Shown piece by piece: positions 7,849-15,565 of a stretch of DNA of 17,000 bases (its first letter is position 1; every line of letters begins with the position of its first letter). This stretch comes from Clostridia bacterium DTU080. Lineage in GTDB: Bacteria; Bacillota; Limnochordia; DTU080. The notes beneath the pieces are model-generated. The model was not told the DNA's origin and did no database searches. It saw nothing but the letters and a program-made list of their open reading frames with translations. A program made the translations under genes and the position numbers. Where the stretch lies: assembly GCA_001513395.1 (NCBI GenBank), contig LFTP01000237.1, forward strand, positions 9,420 to 26,419. Direction: 5' to 3'.

Positions 7849-7875
7849 TCCGACAACGTCGACGAGATGTCGGAT
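7848..7875 (+). terminator. weak hairpin after nagA
   Basis: ATCCGACA (7848-7855) pairs with TGTCGGAT (7868-7875), starting at the last base of the nagA stop codon. No T-run follows, so it is at best a weak or factor-assisted terminator. Confidence 0.35.
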
Positions 7876-7880
7876 GTTGA

Positions 7881-7893
7881 TGCCAATATGGCA
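7881..7893. promoter_or_regulatory. short palindrome, possible operator
   Basis: TGCCA-ATA-TGGCA is a perfect inverted repeat with a three-base centre, 57 bases before the next start codon. Such a size fits a repressor site, but no regulator is encoded nearby and chance occurrence is possible. Confidence 0.2.
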
Positions 7894-7949
7894 CAAGGAA
7901 CATATAGCTGAGTCTTAACTGTCCGCCGTCGGCCGGGCATCCTACGGAT

Positions 7950-8381
7950 ATGTGGATCCGTTTTGTCATCTACGGTCTTTTGGGATGGGCCGTTGAGATC
8001 ACGTGGACGGGTCTGGGCGCTTTGTGGCGCGGCGATCCGAGGTTGCCCGGCCGTACCTATCTGTGGATGTTCATTGTCTACGGCTCGGCGGCCTTGGTTC
8101 TAGAGCCGGTTCACAATCTGATAGGGCCGTGGCCATGGCCCTATCGAGGCCTGGTGTGGACGTTTAGCATATTTTTCATCGAATATGCCGCCGGATGGTT
8201 GTTGCGGGAGTTGACGGGCGTTTGCCCTTGGGACTACACGAGTGTTCGCTTCTCGATCAGAGGCTTAATCCGCCTGGACTACGCTCCCGCCTGGTTTGTG
8301 CTGGGTCTTTTTTTTGAGCGCCTCCATCGGATCTTAGTCATTCTCACTCCCTCCCTTATGCAACTGCTGCGTCCGCAGTAG
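7950..8381 (+). CDS. small membrane protein, CmpB-like (putative ABC-transporter type IV, PF06541-like)
   Basis: A 143-residue protein with about four membrane segments: residues 3-23, 38-57, 67-90 and 112-132. Polar loops contain DPRLPGRTYLW, GPWPWPYRG and GVCPWDYTSV. The arrangement of GW..E near the start, an aromatic Pro-rich loop, EYAAGWLLRELTG and GLIRLDYAPAWFVLGL resembles the family annotated as putative ABC-transporter type IV (CmpB). Despite that label there is no nucleotide-binding domain, and the function of the family is not established. No clear ribosome binding site precedes ATG 7950, so the start is less certain than for its neighbours. It stands alone between two hairpins. 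Confidence 0.7.
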   Translation: MWIRFVIYGLLGWAVEITWTGLGALWRGDPRLPGRTYLWMFIVYGSAALVLEPVHNLIGPWPWPYRGLVWTFSIFFIEYAAGWLLRELTGVCPWDYTSVRFSIRGLIRLDYAPAWFVLGLFFERLHRILVILTPSLMQLLRPQ

Positions 8382-8467
8382 TCTTGTTTTCCCGAAATAC
8401 AGAAAGGATAACCGCCCGGCTATGGCTAACACCTGTTTCGAGCGTCAGTGAAAAGCCACGGACGTCA

Positions 8468-8495
8468 AAAAAGACGGAGTCATCCCGGTCTTTTT
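8468..8495 (+). terminator. intrinsic terminator after the small membrane protein
   Basis: AAAAAGAC (8468-8475) pairs with GTCTTTTT (8488-8495), with a 12-base loop that can pair further inside. An A-run before and a T-run after are what an intrinsic terminator needs. It separates the upstream gene from the polysaccharide operon. Confidence 0.55.
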
Positions 8496-8527
8496 CGGCG
8501 GCTTTGGTTCGTCTTTGGAGGTGTGGC

Positions 8528-9385
8528 ATGCCGGGCGGAGCGTGGGTGCGCCACGGTGAGCAGCTGATAGAAGAGATCGACCGAACGAAGGTCCCTGCCG
8601 GTGCACTGGCTTTGTGGTATTTGGGCCAGATGGGTGTGGTGATCAAGGGTGCGGATACGACGGTCTACATCGATCCCTATTTGAGTGATCCTTACAGGAA
8701 AGACGAGGCGGGCAACCTGGTGTCCAGGCGGAAGTATCCTCCGCCGTTTACCGGCAGTGACATACATCATGCCGATGTGGTCTTGGGTACGCACAATCAC
8801 AGCGATCATATCGATTTGCCTTCCTTGCAGCAGATCGCTTCGGCTTCCGTGCAGGCGCGCTTTGTGGTACCGGCACCGCATGTCGACGTTTTGACTGGGG
8901 CCGGCATAGGTGAGTCCCGTGTCTTGGCGGCGCGAGTGGGGGAAACGCTGAAGCGGGGAGCTTTGACCGTCACGCCGATTCCAGCCGCGCACGAGGAGTT
9001 GGAAAAGGACGTCCAGGGTGACTACATCTGTGTCGGATATATTCTGCAGCTTAACGGTGTCACTGTGTATCACTCAGGCGACACCGTGGAATACCCCGAG
9101 CTGGTCTCCGCATTGAGCGCCTGGGATCTCGATGTGGTCTGTCTGCCCATCAATGGGCGTGATCTGCTACGGCGCAGACGGAATATCATCGGCAATATGA
9201 ACTTCCGCGAAGCCGCAGACGTAGCGGTTGCCGTCGGTGCGAAGCTGATTATCCCCATGCATTACGACATGTTTGCTCACAACGGTGAGAATCCCGCGTT
9301 CTTCGTCGATTATATCTATCGAACGTACCCGGCTCAGCCTTTCAAAATCATGGCGCCGGGCGAGCGTCTGGTGTACATGCGCTGA
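8528..9385 (+). CDS. UlaG-like metallo-beta-lactamase-fold hydrolase
   Basis: The 285-residue product has the family metal motif HNHSDH (His89, His91, Asp93, His94), Asp185 in YHSGDT and His245 in IPMHYDMF. The opening LWYLGQMGVVIK and the late segment LPINGRDLLRR...NIIGNMNF match L-ascorbate-6-phosphate lactonase (UlaG) relatives, which open phosphorylated sugar lactones using metal. The true substrate is unknown, and no ula transport or kinase genes are nearby. Start ATG 8528 follows GGAGGTG (8517-8523); the frame is open to 8384, but that part overlaps the terminator. No signal peptide. It is 21 bases from the next gene, so it is probably co-transcribed with the lyase and esterase, which suggests a role in uronate or lactone handling. 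Confidence 0.85.
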   Translation: MPGGAWVRHGEQLIEEIDRTKVPAGALALWYLGQMGVVIKGADTTVYIDPYLSDPYRKDEAGNLVSRRKYPPPFTGSDIHHADVVLGTHNHSDHIDLPSLQQIASASVQARFVVPAPHVDVLTGAGIGESRVLAARVGETLKRGALTVTPIPAAHEELEKDVQGDYICVGYILQLNGVTVYHSGDTVEYPELVSALSAWDLDVVCLPINGRDLLRRRRNIIGNMNFREAADVAVAVGAKLIIPMHYDMFAHNGENPAFFVDYIYRTYPAQPFKIMAPGERLVYMR

Positions 9386-9406
9386 CATCCGGATAGGAGG
9401 AAGCTT

Positions 9407-12400
9407 ATGTCTCGCAAGAGTGTGCTGACCAAAACAGCCTTGTGTTGGCTTTGGATGGTGCTGCTCGTGTCTGTCTCCATGTTTCCGGTTGCTGCAAAAA
9501 CGAAGACCAATTTGCTGACGGGAGAGGAGATAGTGGCGATCAGAAATACCCGGAGTTGGCCTGATGTGAATGTGGCATCCGCACTCGCTTTGGCTGATCG
9601 GTGGATGAAATACACGCCGCAGGAGCTGCGCGACATGGTGCCCCCGCATACCGTGCCTCGCGCTTTTGACACCCACTTTTTGCAGTGTCCGCAGCATAGC
9701 GAAGAGATTAAGGCCTTCGGCAGCTATCCGTGGATCATCGACCCCGATCGGCCCTACAAACTCATCTGTCCTGTCGGAGGAGAGGAGTATCCGACTAACG
9801 ACTTCGATCATCACAACCCCGGCGGGCCGGAAGATGTCTCGTCCGAGCCCTACGTGGATACGGGCTGGGGATGGCGGGATCCCAATCATCATCAGAAATA
9901 CTGGTTCGTGGCCTACTATGCTCATTGGCTGTATCACCGTCACTTGCGTCCGGCCGCGGTCGCTTTGGGTCAAGCCTATGTAATTACCGGTGACGTGCGC
10001 TATGCCACGCAAGGGGCGGCTTTGCTGGATCGTATCGCCGAGGAGTATCCGTATATGGATCACGTCAAGCAGTCTCGCTACGGCACTGAGATTCAAGTGG
10101 GCAACTATCACGGTCGCATTTTGAACTGTATTTGGGAGACCAGCATGGTCCGAGATCTGGCCACCGCCTATGACTATGTATACGAGGGACTGGAGGGCAA
10201 TACCGCCCTGGAGGAGGCCACGGGCAAGAGCATCTCCGACATTAAGCGGAACATTGAAAAGAATCTGTTGGAAAGCGCTGCCCAGTCTATTTACACCATG
10301 GATGGGCGAATCCGCGGCAATTTCGGTATGCACCACAGTGCCCTGGCCACTTTGGCCATCGTCCTCGACAACGAGAACACGGAACGCTATCTGGACTTCG
10401 TGCTCTATGCCACGGGGATGGGCTCGTATCCATATGAGGGGATCATCATGGGCCTGTCCAATCTTATCTATCGGGACGGGGCTCCGTTTGAAAGCTCGCC
10501 CGGCTACAATTCTTTGTGGATCGGCCACTTCAACATGGTGGCCGAGCTGTTCCTGCGCCGGGGTATCAACTTGTACCAGGATTATCCCAAGCTGAAGCGG
10601 CTTTTTGACTACCCCCTCAAGATCGTGATGGCCGAGAAATTCACACCCAACATCGGCGATGAGGGCAGTGTGAAGGCCAGAGGAATCACCGGATGGCGGG
10701 CCTCTACGTACAAGACCGCTTTCGAGCAATGGGGTGATCGGGCCTATCTGACGGGCGCGCCGCTGACGACGGTCAGTGACAACATGAGCGCCTACGGTTT
10801 GGCCATGTTGCGCAGCGGCAAGGGTTCACAGGCCGCCGGGCTGAGTCTGTACTACGGTCTCGCGGGAGGACACGGTCACTACGATCGGCTCAATATTGAG
10901 CTGTTCGCCAAGGATGAGCGCTTGCTGCCCGACCTGGGATATCCGGAGTACATGAGCGGCTTCCACAAAAAGCTGGCGGGCTGGACCGGTCATACCGTCA
11001 GTCACAACACGGTCCTGGTTAATGAACGGCGACAACTGAGCAAAAGCGGCGGACGGCTGCAGCTTTTCAGCGGCTCGTCCCAAGTGCAGTATGTGGATGT
11101 GCGAGCTGAGGAGGCCTATCAGGGCATCACGAGTCGCTATCAGCGTTCGGTAGCCATGATCAATCCGGCACTCCGTGATGTCTACGTGGTTGACGTCTTC
11201 CGCGTCGAAGGCGGATATCAGCACGATTATTCCATCCACGGGCCGGACGGAGAGTTCTCCGTTGAGGGCATCGATTTGACTTCGCCGCGCACGGAAGGGA
11301 CGTTGGCGGGACCGGATGTGCCGTTTGGTTACCTTTACGATGCTCCTCATCTGGAGCGTCCGGGCTACACCGGCGCTTACGGGAGCTATCAGGGGAGTGG
11401 TTTTTCGTACTTGCGCATGGTGCAGGAAGGCCTGCCGGAAGGGCTATGGCACGCCGACTGGGTTCTGGATTCAAAGAAGGGCATTCGGGTCAGCTTCGTT
11501 CCCGAGGCGGGTACCGAGGTGTTTGTCGCCGACGGAGAGCCGCCGCAGAATAAAGCGGGCAATCCTCCCGCGCTGAAGTATGTATTGGCTCGTAGGAAAG
11601 CTGAAGACGGCGGGAATTTGAGCAGCACCTATGTGACGATCCTACAGCCTTTTGAGGGCCTACCCTTCATCGAGGATATCAGGCGGATGGAGCCTGCCAA
11701 TGACGATGGCGGCAGCGTGGTGGCTCTTTGGTTGAGGCATGCCTACGGTGAGGATCTGATCTTTCAGTCAGTCGATGAAACGGAGACCTTCGTCGGTGCC
11801 GACGGGGCTCGTTTTCGGGGCCTGCTAGGAGTGCTCTCGCGCACTCCCGGAGGGATGGTCAACCACGCCCAGCTGCTCGGCGGCGGCGTGCTGCAAGAGG
11901 GGGACTTCCTGCTCGAGACCGCAGGATCTTATACCGGCAGTGTCGTGAGTGTGGATTATGCCTCAGGCAGCCTCATCGTGGAGATGGATGACGAGGCTCC
12001 TCCCATGCCTCAGGGGCAGCTGTTGGACGGTCAACGCATAGTGATCTCCAATGAGCGTCACGCTACGGAGTATTTGGTCAGTAACGTGGAGGCCCTGACC
12101 GATCAGCGCTATAGGATCACCTTGCAAGAGCCGATAGATTTGACGGGCCAGGGAAGAGTGACCGGCGTCGCTCCCCAGTTGGTGAGCACCGATACGCCGC
12201 TTCCTCTCGGAAACTACTACGTCGGCCAGCGCTTGGTGGACCCGACCGGCGGCCAGGGAGTTCTCATTGACAGTATCTCGGGCGGTAATATGCGCCTGCA
12301 AAAAGGTGAGCACGGTCTGCGGCCGGGGATGACGTTCCACATCTATGACTTCGGACCGGGCGATCGGTTCCGCATTGCCAGCGCTGTGAGCTTGAATCCC

Positions 12401-13252
12401 ACTGAAGACGACGGTGTATACGAAGTGATCAGTAATACCACTGGGCGTCTTGTGCTCTGGGACGGACGCGAGTGGCGCATCGAGCCGGGTACGTTTGAGC
12501 TGCGGATGCCCACCGTCACGATACGGATCGCTTCACCGCTGTATGATGAAGTGGTCAGCGGCGTGGTACGGCCGGAATTGCAGTTGCAGATACCGGATGA
12601 ACTGGAGTTGTCTCACATAGCGATTGATTTTGCCGGTCAAGCCGTCTACGTCGGTTCGCGACTGCCGACTCGTGACGAGTTGAGCTTCGACACCATCGCC
12701 CTTGAGGACGGGCAATATCTGCTGAAGATTGCGGTCACGGATTCGCTTGGAAAGACCGTGCTCAAGACGATGCCGCTGCGAGTGCAAAACTGGTGGGATT
12801 TCGTCGCTGATTTTTGGGAACCCGCCGCCAGCGGCTGGTTCGGTGATATAGACTTCAATGAGATCTATGATCGCTCACCCGGATGGGTTTTCGTCAAAGA
12901 TGACGCCGAGGCTTTTCATGATGATCCGCATCGCATGACTCGAAGCGGCTCAACCGAGGAGTACCTGGTCTGGGAAAGCCCGGCCCTGCAAAGCTTTGAG
13001 CTTGTCGTCTACGCAAAAGAAGCGTTCGCTTCCGAACAGATCGAGTTTGCCGTATCCGATGACGGTGTCCGATGGCAGGCCATGCCCTATCAACGACATG
13101 AAGGACCGGTGTCCGAGGCGGGATGGCAGCGCTTTGATCTGAGCGGAGAGCGGATACCCGATGCGAGCACCAGGTTTATACGCGTGCTGTTGAAGGCGGG
13201 AGCGCCCGACGTACAATTGGGCCGCATCCGCCTGAGGGGACAGCAGCTATAG
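9407..13252 (+). CDS. exported heparinase II/III-type polysaccharide lyase, multidomain
   Basis: A 1281-residue secreted protein. Signal peptide about 1-30, with cleavage likely after VAA. Residues about 35-440 form the alpha-helical toroid domain, with YYAHWLYHRHLRPAAVALGQ, NFGMHHSAL (Asn305, His309, His310) and FESSPGYN (Tyr367). Residues about 460-650 are the heparinase II/III-like beta domain: GGHGHYDRLNIELFA (His489, His491), LLPDLGYPEY and VSHNTVLVN (His533, Asn534). The His/Tyr/Asn set fits beta-elimination at a uronate by analogy with heparinase II. Residues about 650-1040 are beta-rich; about 1060-1150 resemble an Ig-like domain; about 1150-1281 look like a carbohydrate-binding beta-sandwich (EQIEFAVSDDGVRWQ and a closing RIRLRG). 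ATG 9407 is six bases after AGGAGG. Residue roles are inferred and the substrate is unknown. It is much longer than typical 600-800-residue members. Confidence 0.85.
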   Translation: MSRKSVLTKTALCWLWMVLLVSVSMFPVAAKTKTNLLTGEEIVAIRNTRSWPDVNVASALALADRWMKYTPQELRDMVPPHTVPRAFDTHFLQCPQHSEEIKAFGSYPWIIDPDRPYKLICPVGGEEYPTNDFDHHNPGGPEDVSSEPYVDTGWGWRDPNHHQKYWFVAYYAHWLYHRHLRPAAVALGQAYVITGDVRYATQGAALLDRIAEEYPYMDHVKQSRYGTEIQVGNYHGRILNCIWETSMVRDLATAYDYVYEGLEGNTALEEATGKSISDIKRNIEKNLLESAAQSIYTMDGRIRGNFGMHHSALATLAIVLDNENTERYLDFVLYATGMGSYPYEGIIMGLSNLIYRDGAPFESSPGYNSLWIGHFNMVAELFLRRGINLYQDYPKLKRLFDYPLKIVMAEKFTPNIGDEGSVKARGITGWRASTYKTAFEQWGDRAYLTGAPLTTVSDNMSAYGLAMLRSGKGSQAAGLSLYYGLAGGHGHYDRLNIELFAKDERLLPDLGYPEYMSGFHKKLAGWTGHTVSHNTVLVNERRQLSKSGGRLQLFSGSSQVQYVDVRAEEAYQGITSRYQRSVAMINPALRDVYVVDVFRVEGGYQHDYSIHGPDGEFSVEGIDLTSPRTEGTLAGPDVPFGYLYDAPHLERPGYTGAYGSYQGSGFSYLRMVQEGLPEGLWHADWVLDSKKGIRVSFVPEAGTEVFVADGEPPQNKAGNPPALKYVLARRKAEDGGNLSSTYVTILQPFEGLPFIEDIRRMEPANDDGGSVVALWLRHAYGEDLIFQSVDETETFVGADGARFRGLLGVLSRTPGGMVNHAQLLGGGVLQEGDFLLETAGSYTGSVVSVDYASGSLIVEMDDEAPPMPQGQLLDGQRIVISNERHATEYLVSNVEALTDQRYRITLQEPIDLTGQGRVTGVAPQLVSTDTPLPLGNYYVGQRLVDPTGGQGVLIDSISGGNMRLQKGEHGLRPGMTFHIYDFGPGDRFRIASAVSLNPTEDDGVYEVISNTTGRLVLWDGREWRIEPGTFELRMPTVTIRIASPLYDEVVSGVVRPELQLQIPDELELSHIAIDFAGQAVYVGSRLPTRDELSFDTIALEDGQYLLKIAVTDSLGKTVLKTMPLRVQNWWDFVADFWEPAASGWFGDIDFNEIYDRSPGWVFVKDDAEAFHDDPHRMTRSGSTEEYLVWESPALQSFELVVYAKEAFASEQIEFAVSDDGVRWQAMPYQRHEGPVSEAGWQRFDLSGERIPDASTRFIRVLLKAGAPDVQLGRIRLRGQQL

Positions 13253-13279
13253 CAATCGAAATCGAAAGCAGGTGATGCC

Positions 13280-15229
13280 ATGCATATCAAGGAGTATCTG
13301 AACTACGTTGCCGAACGGATCACGGCTGACTCACTGGCCACGTTGCCGCCGGCCTCGGAATGGGAAGAGTGGCGGCGCAAACGGAAACAGCGTTATTTGC
13401 AGATCATGGGATTGGATCGTTACCTGGCCGCCCCGCGCACACCTCTCAATATCAAAGTGACGCAGACCCATCAGCGAGACGGCTATCGAGTAGAATGCCT
13501 GAGCTATGAGAGCCTGCCCGGCCTCATCGTGGCGGCCAACCTGTATATCCCCGACGGTGCCGTCAACGCCCCGGCCATCTTGTATGTGTGTGGGCACTCG
13601 CGGTGGCAGAAAGCTTCGCACTATCAACAGCACGCGCGGCGTTATGCGCAGCTGGGCTTTGTCACTTTGATCGTTGATACCATTGAGTACGGAGAAGTGC
13701 GCGGCTATCATCACGGCACCTACAGATACGGCGCGTTTCAGTGGGTCAGCCGGGGTTATACGCCCGCGGCCGTGGAGGTCTGGAACGGCATCCGGGGCAT
13801 CGATCTGTTGTGCGCCCGTCCGGAAGTGGATGCTTCACGCATCGGTGTGACGGGAACATCGGGAGGCGGAGCCATTACGTGGTGGCTGACCTGTGCCGAC
13901 GACCGGGTCGCGGCGGCTTCCTCTTCCTGCGGAACAAGCACGATCGCCGCCCATGTCCGGGAACGGACGATCGACGGACATTGCGACTGCATGTTCCCCA
14001 TGAATCCCGAGGGGTGGTCGCTGATCGACTTCGCCGCCTTGGTAGCTCCCAGACCGATGCTGATCGTCTCGGCGGATCGTGATGGGATCTTCACAATTGA
14101 CTCCATCAACGAATTCCGTCAACGTCTGGGGAAGCTGTATGAGCATCTCGGAGTGCCGGAGAATCTGGATCTGTTCACTTTCCGGGCCCATCACTCCTAT
14201 CAACCGATGTCGCGCCGGGTGACTTTCCGATGGTTCCTGCGCCATCTGGCCGATAAGGATTTGCCGCTTGATCAGGTTGAGGATATCGACGGTCATGCGG
14301 AGGAAATGAGCACGTTGGAGGTTTTTGGCGGTGCTCTTCCGGCCAATGACCGCTCCACCACCGTGCAGGATTGGTTTGTTCCGGTGGCAACTCCGCCGCA
14401 GATTGAAGATAAGGAGAGCCTAAAACAGGAGCGTGAGCGGGTGGTCTCCGCTTTGAAGGCTGAGACCTTTGCCACATTCCCCGATCCGTTGCCGGATCCG
14501 CAGCCAAGGGTAGCCTATGAGGCTTTCACGGGAGACGGAAATAGGTATGTACACCTGCGCTATACGCCCGAGGAGAATTGGGACCTGGCCGGCGTGTTGT
14601 ATCAGCCGGTGGAACAAGACGAAGAGCGGCCGATCGTGATCGAGTTGGCCAATTCCGATGATAGGGACCGGTTGCCGGCCCAGCGGGTGTCTGCCGTATG
14701 TCCGAGGGATTGGCTGCGAGCCTACATTTTTCCGCGAGGAACCGGAGAGACGGGTTGGAACTCCGCCTTGAATTGGCACCTGCGCCGGGCCGCGGCGTTG
14801 ACGGGAAGAACGCTGGCTTCGCTGCGCGTTCTCGACGTGCTCCAGGGCCTGCGGGCACTGAGAAGCCAACCCGGAGTGGATCCTGACGAAGTCTACCTAG
14901 CCGCTCGCGGAGAGATGGCGGCCGTCGCTTTGTACGCGGCTTTGCTTGACGGAAATGTGGCAGGAGTGATCTTGTGTGATCCGCCGGCGACTCAAAATGC
15001 GCCTGACAGCGAGGTCGGCGTGGGGCCGCTGGTGGAGATGTTGCATTGTCTGCGAATCACTGACTTACCTCAAGTGGCGGGACTGTTGTGGCCGTCAGCG
15101 TTGGTCTTTGTGGGTCCGCGGCCTGAAAGCTACCTTTGGGCGGAGGATCTGTACACTCGTCTGGGTAAACCGGGAGGTTGGTGGCACCTGCCGCCTCACA
15201 ATGCGACGTGGAACCCTGCACGGGACTAG
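13280..15229 (+). CDS. tandem alpha/beta hydrolase, acetyl-xylan-esterase-like, second domain inactive-looking
   Basis: A 649-residue protein without signal peptide. The first domain (about 60-330) has an alpha/beta hydrolase core with nucleophile Ser194 in GTSGGG, acid Asp266 or Asp268 in SADRDG, and His304 or His305 in RAHHSYQP. It resembles acetyl-xylan-esterase-like proteins common in polysaccharide loci. A linker (about 330-400) leads to a second domain (about 415-649) that repeats the fold: LAGVLYQPVEQ, IVIELANSDD, the helix RVLDVLQGLRAL, then VYLAARGEM where the elbow serine should be. Aligning both elbows puts Gly544 at the serine position. This half is probably structural or substrate binding. 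It follows the lyase by 27 bases with AGGTG upstream of ATG 13280. It may remove acetyl or other esters from imported oligosaccharides; substrate not shown. Confidence 0.82.
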   Translation: MHIKEYLNYVAERITADSLATLPPASEWEEWRRKRKQRYLQIMGLDRYLAAPRTPLNIKVTQTHQRDGYRVECLSYESLPGLIVAANLYIPDGAVNAPAILYVCGHSRWQKASHYQQHARRYAQLGFVTLIVDTIEYGEVRGYHHGTYRYGAFQWVSRGYTPAAVEVWNGIRGIDLLCARPEVDASRIGVTGTSGGGAITWWLTCADDRVAAASSSCGTSTIAAHVRERTIDGHCDCMFPMNPEGWSLIDFAALVAPRPMLIVSADRDGIFTIDSINEFRQRLGKLYEHLGVPENLDLFTFRAHHSYQPMSRRVTFRWFLRHLADKDLPLDQVEDIDGHAEEMSTLEVFGGALPANDRSTTVQDWFVPVATPPQIEDKESLKQERERVVSALKAETFATFPDPLPDPQPRVAYEAFTGDGNRYVHLRYTPEENWDLAGVLYQPVEQDEERPIVIELANSDDRDRLPAQRVSAVCPRDWLRAYIFPRGTGETGWNSALNWHLRRAAALTGRTLASLRVLDVLQGLRALRSQPGVDPDEVYLAARGEMAAVALYAALLDGNVAGVILCDPPATQNAPDSEVGVGPLVEMLHCLRITDLPQVAGLLWPSALVFVGPRPESYLWAEDLYTRLGKPGGWWHLPPHNATWNPARD

Positions 15230-15244
15230 AGAGGATTGACACAG

Positions 15245-15457
15245 GCCGGTGACGCGGGGCGTTCGTCGATTGACCTCCCGTACCGGGGGGATGATGCTAC
15301 GGAAGGCGCTGTCGAATGCGTCCGTGCGTCACCGGCATAACCTGGACAGTTTGTACCACCTCCCCGAGTGCCTCGACGCTGATAGGGTGGCGGGTGCGTC
15401 GGAAAGACCTATCGGCTTAAATTCTAACAGGACCTCAGGAATTTGGGGTTATGCCGG
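15245..15457 (+). repeat. noncoding region with overlapping long inverted repeats, candidate structured RNA
   Basis: The 336 bases between the hydrolase and the CE15 gene contain no convincing gene. Stem A: GCCGGTGACGC (15245-15255) with GCGTCACCGGC (15326-15336), perfect over 11 bp. Stem B: CCGGCATAACC (15332-15342) with GGTTATGCCGG (15447-15457), also perfect over 11 bp. The arms share 15332-15336, so only one stem can form fully. Inside A lies a 7-bp hairpin CCTCCCG-TAC-CGGGGGG near 15275-15292 (one U-G) and further pairing of GCGTTCG with CGAATGC. Inside B lies GCTGATAGG (15378-15386) with CCTATCGGC (15408-15416, one U-G). A switch-like leader for the downstream gene, a small RNA, or a small palindromic mobile element are all possible. 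No T-run follows any stem. From 15458 to 15550 I see only a weak TAAAAT (15471-15476) and a 6-bp TGAGAC/GTCTCA repeat. Confidence 0.6.
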
Positions 15458-15565
15458 AAGAATGTGGGGCTAAAATGAGACTGCCTAGGTCCAACGGTTC
15501 ATGTCCCCGGATACGGTCAAAGGTCGTCTCACTGTATTTCGATGCACGTTAAGGAGGGATAGCCC

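Noticed and set aside
9167..10729. A 520-codon open frame on the minus strand across the end of the UlaG-like gene and the start of the lyase
   Set aside because: It spans two genes that are clearly supported on the plus strand and shows no domain; antisense shadow.
15236..15264. Perfect TTGACA as a promoter for the noncoding region
   Set aside because: At 16-18 bases downstream there is only GC-rich sequence (GCGTTC) and no -10 box.
15384..15400. AGGGTGG followed by CGGGTGCG, reminiscent of the T-box sequence
   Set aside because: The rest of the T-box motif (NACCGCG) does not match, no terminator follows, and a T-box before an esterase gene makes little sense.
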